Notes: generated by a model not told the origin, from the sequence alone. 13,835 nucleotides of DNA from an uncultured Comamonadaceae bacterium (GCA_937871735.1 CALMOI010000357.1:1-13835), one strand, 5' to 3'. Counted from the stretch's first letter, positions 1-6,840 are shown. Translations and numbers: made by a program.

Positions 1-348
1 CAGTTCAGCTCCGAACGCCTTCATGGTTTGGGCGCGCTCAATCGACAAGTCCTCGGGCATGATCAGCACCATGTGATAGCCCTTGATAGCCGCCGCCATG
101 GCCAAGGCAATGCCGGTGTTACCCGAAGTGGCTTCGATCAAGGTATCGCCGGGCTTGATATCGCCGCGCTCCTCAGCACGCCGAATCATGGACACCGCAG
201 GCCGATCTTTCACCGAACCAGCGGGATTGTTGCCCTCCAGCTTGGCCAAAACCACGTTGCCACGCTCAGTGTTGCCCGCCACGCCGATGCGCTGCAACGC
301 CACCAGAGGAGTTTTTCCGATGGAATCTTCAATCGTTGGATATTTCAT
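1..348 (-). CDS. cysM: Cysteine synthase B (O-acetylserine sulfhydrylase B), N-terminal part
   Basis: PLP-dependent enzyme that makes L-cysteine from O-acetylserine and sulfide (CysM can also use thiosulfate); cytoplasmic, last step of sulfur assimilation. Only the first 116 codons are present and the gene runs off the left edge. It starts MKYPTIEDSIGKTPLVALQR, followed by the fold-type II PLP lysine motif NPAGSVKDRP (Lys47) and the TSGNTGIA loop (about 74-81). The GNNPAGSVKDRP form is typical of CysM, whereas CysK usually reads NPSFSVKxR. The ATG at 346-348 (minus) gives the usual family N-terminus; the ribosome site upstream is weak (GTGAG-like). It is transcribed away from the tRNA-Leu gene, with 38 bp between them, so the two must have closely spaced promoters. 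No internal disruption is seen in the visible part. Confidence 0.95.
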   Translation of the reverse strand, partial: MKYPTIEDSIGKTPLVALQRIGVAGNTERGNVVLAKLEGNNPAGSVKDRPAVSMIRRAEERGDIKPGDTLIEATSGNTGIALAMAAAIKGYHMVLIMPEDLSIERAQTMKAFGAEL

Positions 349-361
349 GCTCACACTGTGC

Positions 362-367
362 CATAAT
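362..367 (+). promoter_or_regulatory. Possible -10 box for tRNA-Leu
   Basis: CATAAT matches five of six bases of the sigma-70 -10 consensus and lies 19 bp before the first base of the mature tRNA, followed by a GC-rich stretch (GGGC) as is common at stable-RNA promoters. A good -35 at 16-18 bp spacing is not apparent; the nearest TTGGAT (336-341) is 20 bp away and lies inside the cysM start region. Weak prediction. Confidence 0.3.
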
Positions 368-386
368 TTGGGCTTCATTTCCTGAA

Positions 387-471
387 GCCCGGGTGGTGAA
401 ATTGGTAGACGCAGGGGACTCAAAATCCCCCACCGAAAGGTGTGCCGGTTCGATTCCGGCCCCGGGCACCA
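387..471 (+). tRNA. tRNA-Leu (anticodon CAA)
   Basis: An 85-nt class II tRNA. The acceptor stem pairs GCCCGGG (387-393) with CCCGGGC (461-467), followed by discriminator A468 and an encoded CCA (469-471). The anticodon stem GGGGA/TCCCC encloses the loop CTCAAAA, placing anticodon CAA at 421-423, so it reads UUG leucine codons. The T arm reads GCCGG TTCGATT CCGGC, and a variable arm (ACC GAAA GGT) is present as expected for tRNA-Leu. The D loop contains the TGG of GAAATTGGTAGAC. No mismatch was seen in the acceptor stem. Confidence 0.97.
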
Positions 472-705
472 AATCTCATCATGCTAAGGCATGACGCTCC
501 AAACCCCTACCGCTGACCGCGCTGAGGGGTTTTTCTTTGTCTGTCGTTGCCTTTCTTTACCGCTTGACTGGGAACCGCTGCCCATCACGCAGGTCAAAAT
601 CGAAAGAGCAGCAACCAAGCTGCCACAAAATGACATCAATGCAGCAACATCGCCACAGAGCGCTTCGCTCGCAGCGGGCGGGCTTATTCCCTGAAGGACA
701 TTCTC
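472..705. other. Intergenic region between tRNA-Leu and glycine-zipper gene
   Basis: This 234-bp non-coding gap holds the tRNA terminator and the leader of the glycine-zipper gene. A perfect 5-bp hairpin (GAGCG-ctt-CGCTC, 658-670) precedes the ribosome site GAAGGA (693-698). A TTGACT at 564-569 resembles a -35 box, but no convincing -10 follows at 16-18 bp, so the promoter is not assigned. Short reading frames here lack ribosome sites and look accidental. Confidence 0.5.
501..538 (+). terminator. Intrinsic terminator after tRNA-Leu
   Basis: AAACCCCT (501-508) is complementary to AGGGGTTT (525-532), and the 3' arm runs into a T-rich tail (TTTTTCTTT, 530-538). The 16-nt loop is GC-rich. It lies 30 bp beyond the tRNA 3' end and is well placed to end its transcript. 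A second small hairpin, ATGC/GCAT (481-492), lies between the two. Confidence 0.75.
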
Positions 706-1245
706 ATGACACACATCACTCGCATCACCGGCTTGGCCTTGTTGGCTGGACTGAGCTTGGGCAGCGCTCAGGCTGATGAAATCGGTCGGGTGCTGTCGAC
801 CACGCCGATCACCAAGGCTGTTGTCGTTCAGCAACAAGTTTGCGTGCCGCAGCAAGTCACCGTGCAGCCTCAAAAATCAGGTGCGGGTGCGCTGATGGGC
901 GCGATTGCGGGCGGTGCCATTGGCAACAGCATGGGCAAGGGCTCGGGCAACGCGCTGGCCACCGGCATTGGCTTGCTGGGCGGCGCGATTTTGGGCGACA
1001 GCATTGAAGGCAGCAAGCCCGCCGAAACCCGCACCGTGCAGCAGTGCAGCGTTGAAAACGTGCAAGAAAACCGCATCACCGGCTACAACGTCACCTACGA
1101 GTACGCGGGCAAGCAGTACAGCACGCAAATGGCCAGCGACCCCGGTCGCTTCTTGCGCTTGCAAATCGTGCCGGTGGGCCCGGCGACGCTGGTGCCGATG
1201 GAGCCGAACGGCGGCGCAGCGGCCAGCTACCCGTTCAACCGTTAA
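706..1245 (+). CDS. Exported glycine-zipper (2TM) domain protein
   Basis: A 179-aa protein. Residues 1-23 form a Sec signal peptide with likely cleavage at AQA|DE. There is no lipobox cysteine, so it is predicted periplasmic or outer-membrane associated rather than a lipoprotein, unlike the related 17-kDa surface antigen and SlyB lipoproteins. Residues 59-102 are a glycine zipper with repeated GxxxG-like spacing (GALMGAIAGGAIGNSMG, then GIGLLGGAILGDSIEG), typical of domains that associate with membranes. The C-terminal part (about 105-160) is polar and contains YNVTYEYAGKQYSTQM, a motif common in this family. Two cysteines (46 and 114) flank the zipper and could form a disulfide. The start is supported by GAAGGA seven bases upstream. 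Exact role unknown; this family is usually linked to envelope integrity. Its stop codon directly abuts the stop codon of the convergent SDR gene. Confidence 0.88.
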   Translation: MTHITRITGLALLAGLSLGSAQADEIGRVLSTTPITKAVVVQQQVCVPQQVTVQPQKSGAGALMGAIAGGAIGNSMGKGSGNALATGIGLLGGAILGDSIEGSKPAETRTVQQCSVENVQENRITGYNVTYEYAGKQYSTQMASDPGRFLRLQIVPVGPATLVPMEPNGGAAASYPFNR

Positions 1246-2175
1246 TCAGCTGCTGATGGGCAGCGCGCCCAAACCTGCACACACGTCCGGGTAGCGCAAG
1301 ACCAGCCGCAGCTCGGTTTGCAGGCGCGTGTTGTCCATGCGGCGCGACTCGCCCATGAAGCTCAGTTGCAGCGCGGGCAGCGTCTGCTGCGCCAACGCCC
1401 GTAATACACGCGGCGGGCGCGGCAGGCGGTACAAGTCAGCCGCCATGTCAAAGTAATCGCCCATTTTCAGCACCGTGTTGTCGTTGACGTTGATGGCCCG
1501 CTGCGCCCTGCCCCGCCACAGCGCCAGCACGCAAGCCCGCGCCAAGTCGTCGGCGTGGATGTGGTTGGTGTACACATCGTCTGCCGCGTCCAGAACAGGC
1601 GTGCCTCGGCGCAGGCGCGCTTCGGGCGTGCCGCCTTCGCGGTCTGGCGCGTAGATGCCGGGAATGCGCAGCAAACTGACGCGCACGCCTGCGCCACCAC
1701 CCCAATCGCGCAGCGTGCGCTCAGCCGCTACCCGGCGCTGACCGCGTGCGGTGCGCGGGGCCAACGGGCGGGTTTCATCAATCCAAGCTCCGGCGCAATC
1801 GCCGTACACACCGCTGGTCGAGCCATACACCAACGCCTGCGGCAAGCTGCGGCGGCGCAGCGCACGGGTCAGCGACCGGGTGCGCGGATCTGCCTCGCCC
1901 ACAGCCGGTGGCGGGGCCAAGTGCAGCACGCGGGTGGCGATGCCCGCCAAGCGCCGCAGCGTGGCGGGCTCGTCCAACTGACCAAAAATCGGGATCAAGC
2001 CTGCGGCGCGCAGCTCGGGCCTGCGCTCGGGGCTGGAGGTCAGCGCCAGCCGCTGGACGCGGGCGGCCAGAACACGCGCCGCGCGCAAGCCGACATCGCC
2101 GCAGCCCACGATCAGCACCCGTTCACGGCGAAAGCGGGCTGGCAATGCGCCCAAGGGGGTCAGGTTTGAAGGCAA
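1246..2175 (-). CDS. NAD(P)-binding SDR-family protein (YeeZ/epimerase-like)
   Basis: An atypical extended SDR protein, about 309 aa. The N-terminal Rossmann motif is VLIVGCGDVGLR (about 20-31), followed by VYGSTSGVYGD, the region that carries the catalytic Ser and Tyr in epimerases. The usual YxxxK lysine is not evident: the corresponding helix reads RGQRRVAAERTLRDW, as in YeeZ-like members. Later motifs RIPGIYAP and YTNHIHADDLARA match sugar epimerase/dehydratase relatives. Substrate unknown. The start is uncertain. The frame stays open to 2526, but that extension is antisense to the neighbouring reductase and rich in alanine/glycine, so it is probably not coding. A TTG at 2175 has GGAAG nine bases upstream and gives a compact N-terminus; an in-frame GTG lies further upstream. 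The gene diverges from the reductase at 2254 and converges on the glycine-zipper gene with no spacer. Confidence 0.85.
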   Translation of the reverse strand: MPSNLTPLGALPARFRRERVLIVGCGDVGLRAARVLAARVQRLALTSSPERRPELRAAGLIPIFGQLDEPATLRRLAGIATRVLHLAPPPAVGEADPRTRSLTRALRRRSLPQALVYGSTSGVYGDCAGAWIDETRPLAPRTARGQRRVAAERTLRDWGGGAGVRVSLLRIPGIYAPDREGGTPEARLRRGTPVLDAADDVYTNHIHADDLARACVLALWRGRAQRAINVNDNTVLKMGDYFDMAADLYRLPRPPRVLRALAQQTLPALQLSFMGESRRMDNTRLQTELRLVLRYPDVCAGLGALPISS

Positions 2176-2253
2176 AATTGGGGACTTCCGTGCAGGTTGA
2201 GCAAGCCGCACAGCATAACCATCCAAGTTCTTTTTTCTTTCCCCTTCATCCCC

Positions 2254-3318
2254 ATGACCTTCAGCATCACCGTGCAGCCCAGTGGCCGCAGCTTCAGCGC
2301 CAATCCCGGCGAATCCATCTTGGCCGCAGGCATTCGCCAAGGTGTTGGCTTGCCTTACGGCTGCAAAGATGGCGCTTGCGGTTCGTGCAAGTGCCAAAAA
2401 ATCTCGGGTGAAGTCACGCACGGCCCGCACCAAAGCAAGGCTCTGTCTGAAGCCGAAGCCGCGCAAGGCTTGGTGCTGACGTGCTGCGCCACCGCGCAAA
2501 CCGACGTGGTGCTGGAGTCGCGCCAAGTCACTGAAGTGGGCGCTTTCCCGATCCGCAAAATGCCCGCCCGCGTGGCGCAGCTAGAGCGCCTGTCGCCCGA
2601 TGTGATGCGGCTCAAGCTGCAACTGCCCGCCAACGACACCGTGCAGTTCCATGCCGGTCAGTATGTGGAATTCATCTTGCGCGACGGCGCACGTCGCAGC
2701 TACAGCATGGCCAATGCGCCGCACACACTGCTGCAAACCGTGGCCGGTGGCGGCACCGCGCCCATCGTGGAACTGCACATCCGCCACATGCCGGGCGGCA
2801 AGTTCACCGATCACGTGTTCGGCGCGATGAAGGAAAAGGAAATTTTGCGCATCGAAGGCCCGTACGGCAGCTTTTACCTGCGCGAGGACTCGGACAAGCC
2901 CATCATTTTGCTGGCCTCAGGCACCGGCATGGCCCCGATCAAGGCGTTGATTGAGCAATTGCAGTTCAAGGGCAGCACCCGCCCGGTCACGCTGTACTGG
3001 GGCGGACGCAGACCGCAAGACCTGTATCTGAACGACTGGGTTCAAGCGCAAGTGGCGGCCATGCCCAGTCTGCGCTACGTGCCGGTGATCTCCAACGCCT
3101 TGCCCGAAGACGGCTGGACGGGCCGCACCGGCTTCGTGCACCAAGCGGTGCTGCAAGACACGCCGGATTTGTCTGGCTACCAGGTCTATGCCTGCGGCGC
3201 GCCCATCGTGGTCGAATCAGCCCGAGCGGACTACACCATGCAAGCCGGTTTGCCCGCTGATGAGTTCTACGCTGACGCTTTCACCAGCGAGGCAGACAAG
3301 GCCAGCGCTGGTCAGTGA
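2254..3318 (+). CDS. [2Fe-2S] ferredoxin / FAD / NAD(P)H reductase (CDP-6-deoxy-delta-3,4-glucoseen reductase-like)
   Basis: A 354-aa one-component electron-transfer flavoprotein. The N-terminal plant-type ferredoxin domain (1-90) carries Cys37, Cys42, Cys45 and Cys77 or 78 (motif CKDGACGSC then TCC) as cluster ligands. The FAD domain has RSYSMAN (148-154), matching the RxYS flavin motif. The NAD domain has ASGTGMAPIKA (221-231) and the C-terminal YACGAP. The order Fd-FAD-NAD matches AscD/RfbI-type reductases, which help remove a sugar C3 hydroxyl in 3,6-dideoxyhexose synthesis; phenol hydroxylase and oxygenase reductases share it. No deoxysugar genes are nearby, so the name gives the family and not a proven substrate. 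ATG 2254 is chosen because MTFSITVQPSGRSF begins the ferredoxin fold directly; an in-frame TTG at 2197 would add 19 residues. Neither start has a good Shine-Dalgarno. Confidence 0.88.
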   Translation: MTFSITVQPSGRSFSANPGESILAAGIRQGVGLPYGCKDGACGSCKCQKISGEVTHGPHQSKALSEAEAAQGLVLTCCATAQTDVVLESRQVTEVGAFPIRKMPARVAQLERLSPDVMRLKLQLPANDTVQFHAGQYVEFILRDGARRSYSMANAPHTLLQTVAGGGTAPIVELHIRHMPGGKFTDHVFGAMKEKEILRIEGPYGSFYLREDSDKPIILLASGTGMAPIKALIEQLQFKGSTRPVTLYWGGRRPQDLYLNDWVQAQVAAMPSLRYVPVISNALPEDGWTGRTGFVHQAVLQDTPDLSGYQVYACGAPIVVESARADYTMQAGLPADEFYADAFTSEADKASAGQ

Positions 3319-3327
3319 GCGTCCAAC

Positions 3328-3657
3328 TCAAGCCGCTGGCGCAGCGGCTGGCACTGGGGGCTTGACCCGCTTGGCACGGTGGCTGGCCTTCAGTTTGGAT
3401 TTCTTGACCTGCATTTGCTGGCACTGGGCCACGGTGATCATGCGTTTGCCAGATTTGGCTTTGGCGGCGTGCTCGGCCTTGCGCTCCGCTTTGGTTTTGT
3501 GCGCAGCTTTCATCTTGGCCTTGGGCGCAACCGCCACGGGCTCAGGACGCGCTTGGGCTGCCTGCGCGCCCGGCGGCACGATCACTGCCGGAGCCTGCGA
3601 CCAAGCAGCGCCCGCCATCAGCATCAAAGCAGCAGCAATCAGGTTGTGAAACTTCAT
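3328..3657 (-). CDS. Small exported lysine-rich protein, unknown function
   Basis: A 109-aa protein. Residues 1-22 form a signal peptide (MKFHNLIAAALMLMAGAAWS then QA). The mature part starts with a Pro/Ala segment (23-46), continues with a strongly basic Lys/Ala segment (47-72, repeated KA/AK pairs with His), then a short ITVAQCQQMQ segment containing the only cysteine (Cys79), a second Lys-rich stretch, and a Pro/Ala tail. The start is well supported by AGGAG eight bases upstream (minus strand). The frame stays open further upstream but without a ribosome site. The gene lies 79 bp downstream of algR on the same strand and could be read from it or from its own weak promoter. Its 3' end converges on the reductase gene with 9 bp between stops. 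No known family recognised; predicted periplasmic and highly cationic. Confidence 0.75.
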   Translation of the reverse strand: MKFHNLIAAALMLMAGAAWSQAPAVIVPPGAQAAQARPEPVAVAPKAKMKAAHKTKAERKAEHAAKAKSGKRMITVAQCQQMQVKKSKLKASHRAKRVKPPVPAAAPAA

Positions 3658-3736
3658 GGTTAAAAACTCCTTTTGAATCAAATCACACAGTGTATTGAGG
3701 GTTAATCGCCGGGCAGTATCGCACCGCCTTGCACAC

Positions 3737-4489
3737 TCAAGAGCCGAACACGGCTTGCCGTACCACAGAAAGTTGTCGGCGAGACACCGCCAAGGGCTCG
3801 GTGACACCATTCAGGTGCAAAACCCAGCCATCACCATCAGCGGCAGGAGGCAATTTTTCCAGGGCACGAACAGCGCTGCGCGCCACCAAAGCATTGCGGT
3901 GAATGCGCAAAAACTGCTCGCTGTAGCGCGCTTCCAGATCGCTCAACGCGGCTTCCCACAGCCAAGTTCGGTGCAGGGTGTGTACGCGCAAGTACTTGAG
4001 TTCGGCCTTGAAGTACAGCACCTCAGACAGCGGCAAGCGTTCGATGCGACCCCGGTCTTGCACCACCAGCCTCGCGTCAACCATTGCGGTTGTCACCGTG
4101 GGCGCGTGCCCCCGCCAATGCAACACTTTGTGCAAAGCGGCTTGCAAACGCTCGAATCGCACGGGCTTGGTCAGGTAATCCAAGGCTTCTAACTCGAAGG
4201 CTTGCACTGCATGGGCCAAGTGCGCGGTCACAAAAATCACCGCAGGCGGCGCAGGCAAGCGGCGTAGCTCACGCGCCAGCGTCAAGCCATCCGCACCGGG
4301 CAGATGGATGTCGAGCAGCACCACATCAACAGGCGTGTGCTGCAAGCGCGCCAAAGCATCGGCAGCGCTGGCGGCTTCGCCCATCAGGCAGGTGACGGGC
4401 GCAAGGCAATGGCTCAGCAGCAAACGCAAACGGGCACGGGCCAAGGCTTCATCGTCCACCACCAGCACGCGCAAGGCATCGGCGATCAT
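3737..4489 (-). CDS. algR: LytTR-family response regulator, AlgR-like
   Basis: A 250-aa DNA-binding response regulator. The receiver domain (about 5-125) has the acidic pair Asp12/Asp13 (VVDDE), phosphoacceptor Asp60 in VVLLDIHLPGADG, Thr88 (FVTAH) and Lys108 (YLTKPV), a complete set for phosphorylation. The C-terminal LytTR DNA-binding domain (about 140-250) includes YFKAELKYLRVHT and FLRIHRNALV. ATG 4489 is preferred because it overlaps the sensor's TGA as ATGA, implying translational coupling, and places the first beta-strand (LRVLVVDDE) right after the start; an upstream start would add about eight residues. The position next to an AlgZ-type kinase and argH supports AlgR orthology. In Pseudomonas AlgR controls alginate, type IV pili and virulence; targets here are unknown. 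The hemC gene that follows algR in Pseudomonas is not present. Confidence 0.92.
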   Translation of the reverse strand: MIADALRVLVVDDEALARARLRLLLSHCLAPVTCLMGEAASAADALARLQHTPVDVVLLDIHLPGADGLTLARELRRLPAPPAVIFVTAHLAHAVQAFELEALDYLTKPVRFERLQAALHKVLHWRGHAPTVTTAMVDARLVVQDRGRIERLPLSEVLYFKAELKYLRVHTLHRTWLWEAALSDLEARYSEQFLRIHRNALVARSAVRALEKLPPAADGDGWVLHLNGVTEPLAVSRRQLSVVRQAVFGS

Positions 4490-5256
4490 GTGCGGCCCTT
4501 GGTAGACGGCCACGGAGCCTGCAATTGAAGAGCAACGTGGAACACATCACCCACCCGCTGCGTGTGCATGCGACCGGGCACGGGGCGCATCAACGCCAGT
4601 CGGTCACGCACATTGCGCAGCGCCAATCCGTGCCCGCTGGAACTCGCATCAGCAGACACCGTGTTGACCACGTGGATCAGCACCACGTCGCCCAAGCGCT
4701 GCGTTTGGATGTGAACATCAGCCCCGTCCAGGCTGGGCTCCACCCCGTGCTGGACGGCGTTTTCCACCAACGGCTGCAAAAGCAACGGCGGCAGTTGCGC
4801 CATGTCAGCCGCTGGGTCAAGCGACCACGTCACGCGCAGACGCTCAGCAAAACGCGCTTGAGCCAAGTTCAGATAGAGCCGCGCCAGCGCTATTTCTTGC
4901 ACCAGCGGCACGCACGCGGCGTGTTGCGCCCTGAGCGCGTGCTGAAACAGCTCGGCCAAATCCTCCAGCAAGGCTTCGGCTTGGACGGGCTGCTCACGCA
5001 CTAGCGCAATCGCGGTATTGAGCGTGTTGAACAAAAAATGGGGTTGAATGCGCGACTGCAACGCCACTCGCTGCACAGCGGTTTGCGCACGCCCGCGCTC
5101 GCGGCTGCGCCACGTCAGCCCCAACGCCAGGCCACCGACCAGCAGCGCCGCCCTCGCCAAGTCTGCGCCCCTCCAGCCTACGTCCCCGGATACGCCGGGC
5201 AAGGCCGATAAAATTTGCGAATCTTCTATCGCGTGATTCAGGCTTTGATGCCGCAT
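4486..5256 (-). CDS. algZ: Sensor histidine kinase, AlgZ/FimS-like, short N-terminus
   Basis: A 256-aa LytS/YehU-type kinase. The phosphoacceptor region RIQPHFLFNTLN places His73 (His_kinase family), followed by a dimerisation helix with LLEDLAELFQHALRA. The ATP-binding domain contains the N-box LLQPLVENAVQHG (160-171, Asn166) and a glycine box GHGLALRNVRDRL (208-220). Only one membrane segment is visible (about 32-48, ADLARAALLVGGLALGL), after a polar N-terminus of about 30 residues. AlgZ relatives are typically around 350 aa with several membrane helices before the H-box, so this sensor domain is strongly reduced. ATG 5256 has GGGAG nine bases upstream. An upstream extension is possible but would overlap argH. 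The stop overlaps algR by ATGA. It diverges from argH with 41 bp between start codons. Confidence 0.9.
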   Translation of the reverse strand: MRHQSLNHAIEDSQILSALPGVSGDVGWRGADLARAALLVGGLALGLTWRSRERGRAQTAVQRVALQSRIQPHFLFNTLNTAIALVREQPVQAEALLEDLAELFQHALRAQHAACVPLVQEIALARLYLNLAQARFAERLRVTWSLDPAADMAQLPPLLLQPLVENAVQHGVEPSLDGADVHIQTQRLGDVVLIHVVNTVSADASSSGHGLALRNVRDRLALMRPVPGRMHTQRVGDVFHVALQLQAPWPSTKGRT

Positions 5257-5297
5257 TATGTTGATCTCCCTCCCGTTATTTTTGAGCCTCCAGCCCC
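5257..5297. promoter_or_regulatory. Divergent algZ/argH intergenic region
   Basis: Only 41 bp separate the algZ and argH start codons. The region holds the algZ ribosome site (GGGAGGGAG on the minus strand) and no strong Shine-Dalgarno for argH. It is too short for two full independent promoters, so at least one promoter probably lies inside the opposing gene or the two overlap. No -10/-35 pair is confidently assigned. Confidence 0.4.
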
Positions 5298-6749
5298 ATG
5301 TCACACAACCAATTCGATAAAAAATCCCAAGCTTGGTCGGCCCTGTTTTCTGAACCCATGAGCGAGTTGGTCAAGCGCTACACCGCCAGCGTGTTCTTTG
5401 ACAAACGCCTGTGGCTGGCCGACATCACCGGCAGCTTGGCCCACGCTGAGATGCTGGCCGCCCAAGGCATCATCAGCGCCGACGACCACGCCTCCATCCA
5501 ACGCGGCATGGCGCAAATCACGCAAGAAATCGAATCCGGCGCTTTCGAGTGGAAGCTGGACTTGGAAGACGTGCATCTGAACATCGAAGCGCGCCTGACC
5601 CAGCTGGTAGGCGACGCGGGCAAGCGCCTGCACACGGGCCGCAGCCGCAACGACCAAGTCGCCACTGACGTGCGCCTGTGGCTGCGCAGCGAGATCGACG
5701 TGATCGGCGGCCTGCTGACCGAGCTGCAACGCGCCTTGGTCGAAGTGGCGGCGCAGCACACCGAAACCATCCTGCCCGGCTTCACCCACTTGCAAGTGGC
5801 CCAGCCCGTGAGCTTTGGCCACCACCTGCTGGCCTACGTCGAGATGTTTGCCCGCGACGCCGAACGCATGGCCGACACCCGCCGCCGCGTCAACCGCCTG
5901 CCACTGGGCTCGGCTGCGCTGGCCGGCACCACCTACCCGTTTGACCGCGAGCGCGTGGCCCGCACCCTGGGCATGGTCGATGAGCAAGGCGTGCCCCAGG
6001 TCTGCCAAAACAGCCTGGACGGCGTGAGCGACCGCGACTTTGCGATGGAATTCACCGCCGCTGCATCCATCTGCATGGTTCACATCAGCCGCTTGTCCGA
6101 AGAGCTGATTTTGTGGATGAGCCAAAACTTCAGCTTCATCCGCATTGCCGACCGCTTTACCACCGGCTCGTCCATCATGCCGCAGAAGAAGAACCCCGAC
6201 GTGCCCGAGCTGGCGCGCGGCAAAACGGGCCGCGTGGTCGGCCATCTGATGGGCCTCATCACCCTGATGAAGGGCCAGCCCTTGGCCTACAACAAAGACA
6301 ACCAAGAAGACAAAGAGCCGCTGTTCGACACCGTGGACACGCTCACCGACACGCTGCGCATCTTTGCCGAAATGATCGGCGGCCAAGTCAACCCAGCCAC
6401 GGGCGCGAAAGAAGGCGGCATCACCGTCAACGCCGAAGCGATGGAACGCGCCGCGCTGAAGGGCTACGCCACCGCCACCGATCTGGCCGATTACTTGGTC
6501 AAGAAGGGCCTGCCCTTCCGCGACGCCCACGAAACCGTGGCCCACGCCGTCAAAACCGCCGTGACCCGCGCCGTGGACTTGTCCGAGTTGCCGCTGGAGG
6601 TGCTGCAACAGTTCAACCCGGCCATCGAACAGGACGTGTATGAGGTGCTGAGCCTGCGCGGCAGCCTGAACGCCCGCAACACCCTGGGCGGCACGGCCCC
6701 GGCGCAGGTGCAGGCGCAGATTGCGCGGCACCTGAAGCGCTTGGGCTGA
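5298..6749 (+). CDS. argH: Argininosuccinate lyase
   Basis: A 483-aa cytoplasmic enzyme that splits argininosuccinate into arginine and fumarate, the last step of arginine synthesis. It belongs to the fumarase/aspartase superfamily. Visible conserved regions are HTGRSRNDQVATD (112-124), GFTHLQVAQPVSFGHH (161-176, with the Thr-His pair at 163-164), and the superfamily signature GSSIMPQKKNPDVPELARGK (290-309), whose flexible loop carries the catalytic serine. The length is close to the usual 455-480. The family N-terminus (WSALFSEPMSELVKRYTASVFFDKRL) is complete. ATG 5298 is preferred as the first in-frame ATG before it, although the ribosome site is poor. Divergent from algZ, an arrangement also found in Pseudomonas. 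A long open frame on the opposite strand is a coding shadow. Confidence 0.97.
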   Translation: MSHNQFDKKSQAWSALFSEPMSELVKRYTASVFFDKRLWLADITGSLAHAEMLAAQGIISADDHASIQRGMAQITQEIESGAFEWKLDLEDVHLNIEARLTQLVGDAGKRLHTGRSRNDQVATDVRLWLRSEIDVIGGLLTELQRALVEVAAQHTETILPGFTHLQVAQPVSFGHHLLAYVEMFARDAERMADTRRRVNRLPLGSAALAGTTYPFDRERVARTLGMVDEQGVPQVCQNSLDGVSDRDFAMEFTAAASICMVHISRLSEELILWMSQNFSFIRIADRFTTGSSIMPQKKNPDVPELARGKTGRVVGHLMGLITLMKGQPLAYNKDNQEDKEPLFDTVDTLTDTLRIFAEMIGGQVNPATGAKEGGITVNAEAMERAALKGYATATDLADYLVKKGLPFRDAHETVAHAVKTAVTRAVDLSELPLEVLQQFNPAIEQDVYEVLSLRGSLNARNTLGGTAPAQVQAQIARHLKRLG

Positions 6750-6800
6750 ACCCTGCGCACGCCGGGTCATGGCGGCACGGCATGGCTCCCTGTGATGTAC

Positions 6801-6822
6801 GGTCTATACTTTGGTATAGACC
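6801..6822. promoter_or_regulatory. Inverted-repeat operator overlapping the vapB -10 box
   Basis: GGTCTATAC (6801-6809) and GTATAGACC (6814-6822) form a perfect 9-bp inverted repeat separated by four bases (TTTG). The left arm contains TATACT (6805-6810), a five-of-six match to a sigma-70 -10 box; no good -35 is seen upstream. It lies 18 bp before the vapB start. Placement over the promoter is typical of the sites through which VapBC complexes repress their own operons. The repeat is seen directly; the operator role is inferred. Confidence 0.7.
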
Positions 6823-6840
6823 ATTCGCCAAAGGTGCCCC

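Noticed and set aside
387..471. tRNA-Leu as a possible integration site for a mobile island.
   Set aside because: No integrase, no repeated tRNA 3' end found downstream in the window, and the neighbours look like ordinary chromosome.
2176..2526. N-terminal extension of the SDR reading frame.
   Set aside because: It is antisense to the ferredoxin domain of the reductase and has low-complexity Ala/Arg/Gly composition; the Rossmann fold begins only after 2175.
5301..6770. A 489-codon minus-strand open frame covering argH.
   Set aside because: It is an antisense shadow of a conserved enzyme, with no domain or ribosome site evidence.
6750..6800. Possible argH terminator made of GCCG/CGGC repeats.
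   Set aside because: The stem is only about four base pairs and no T-run follows.
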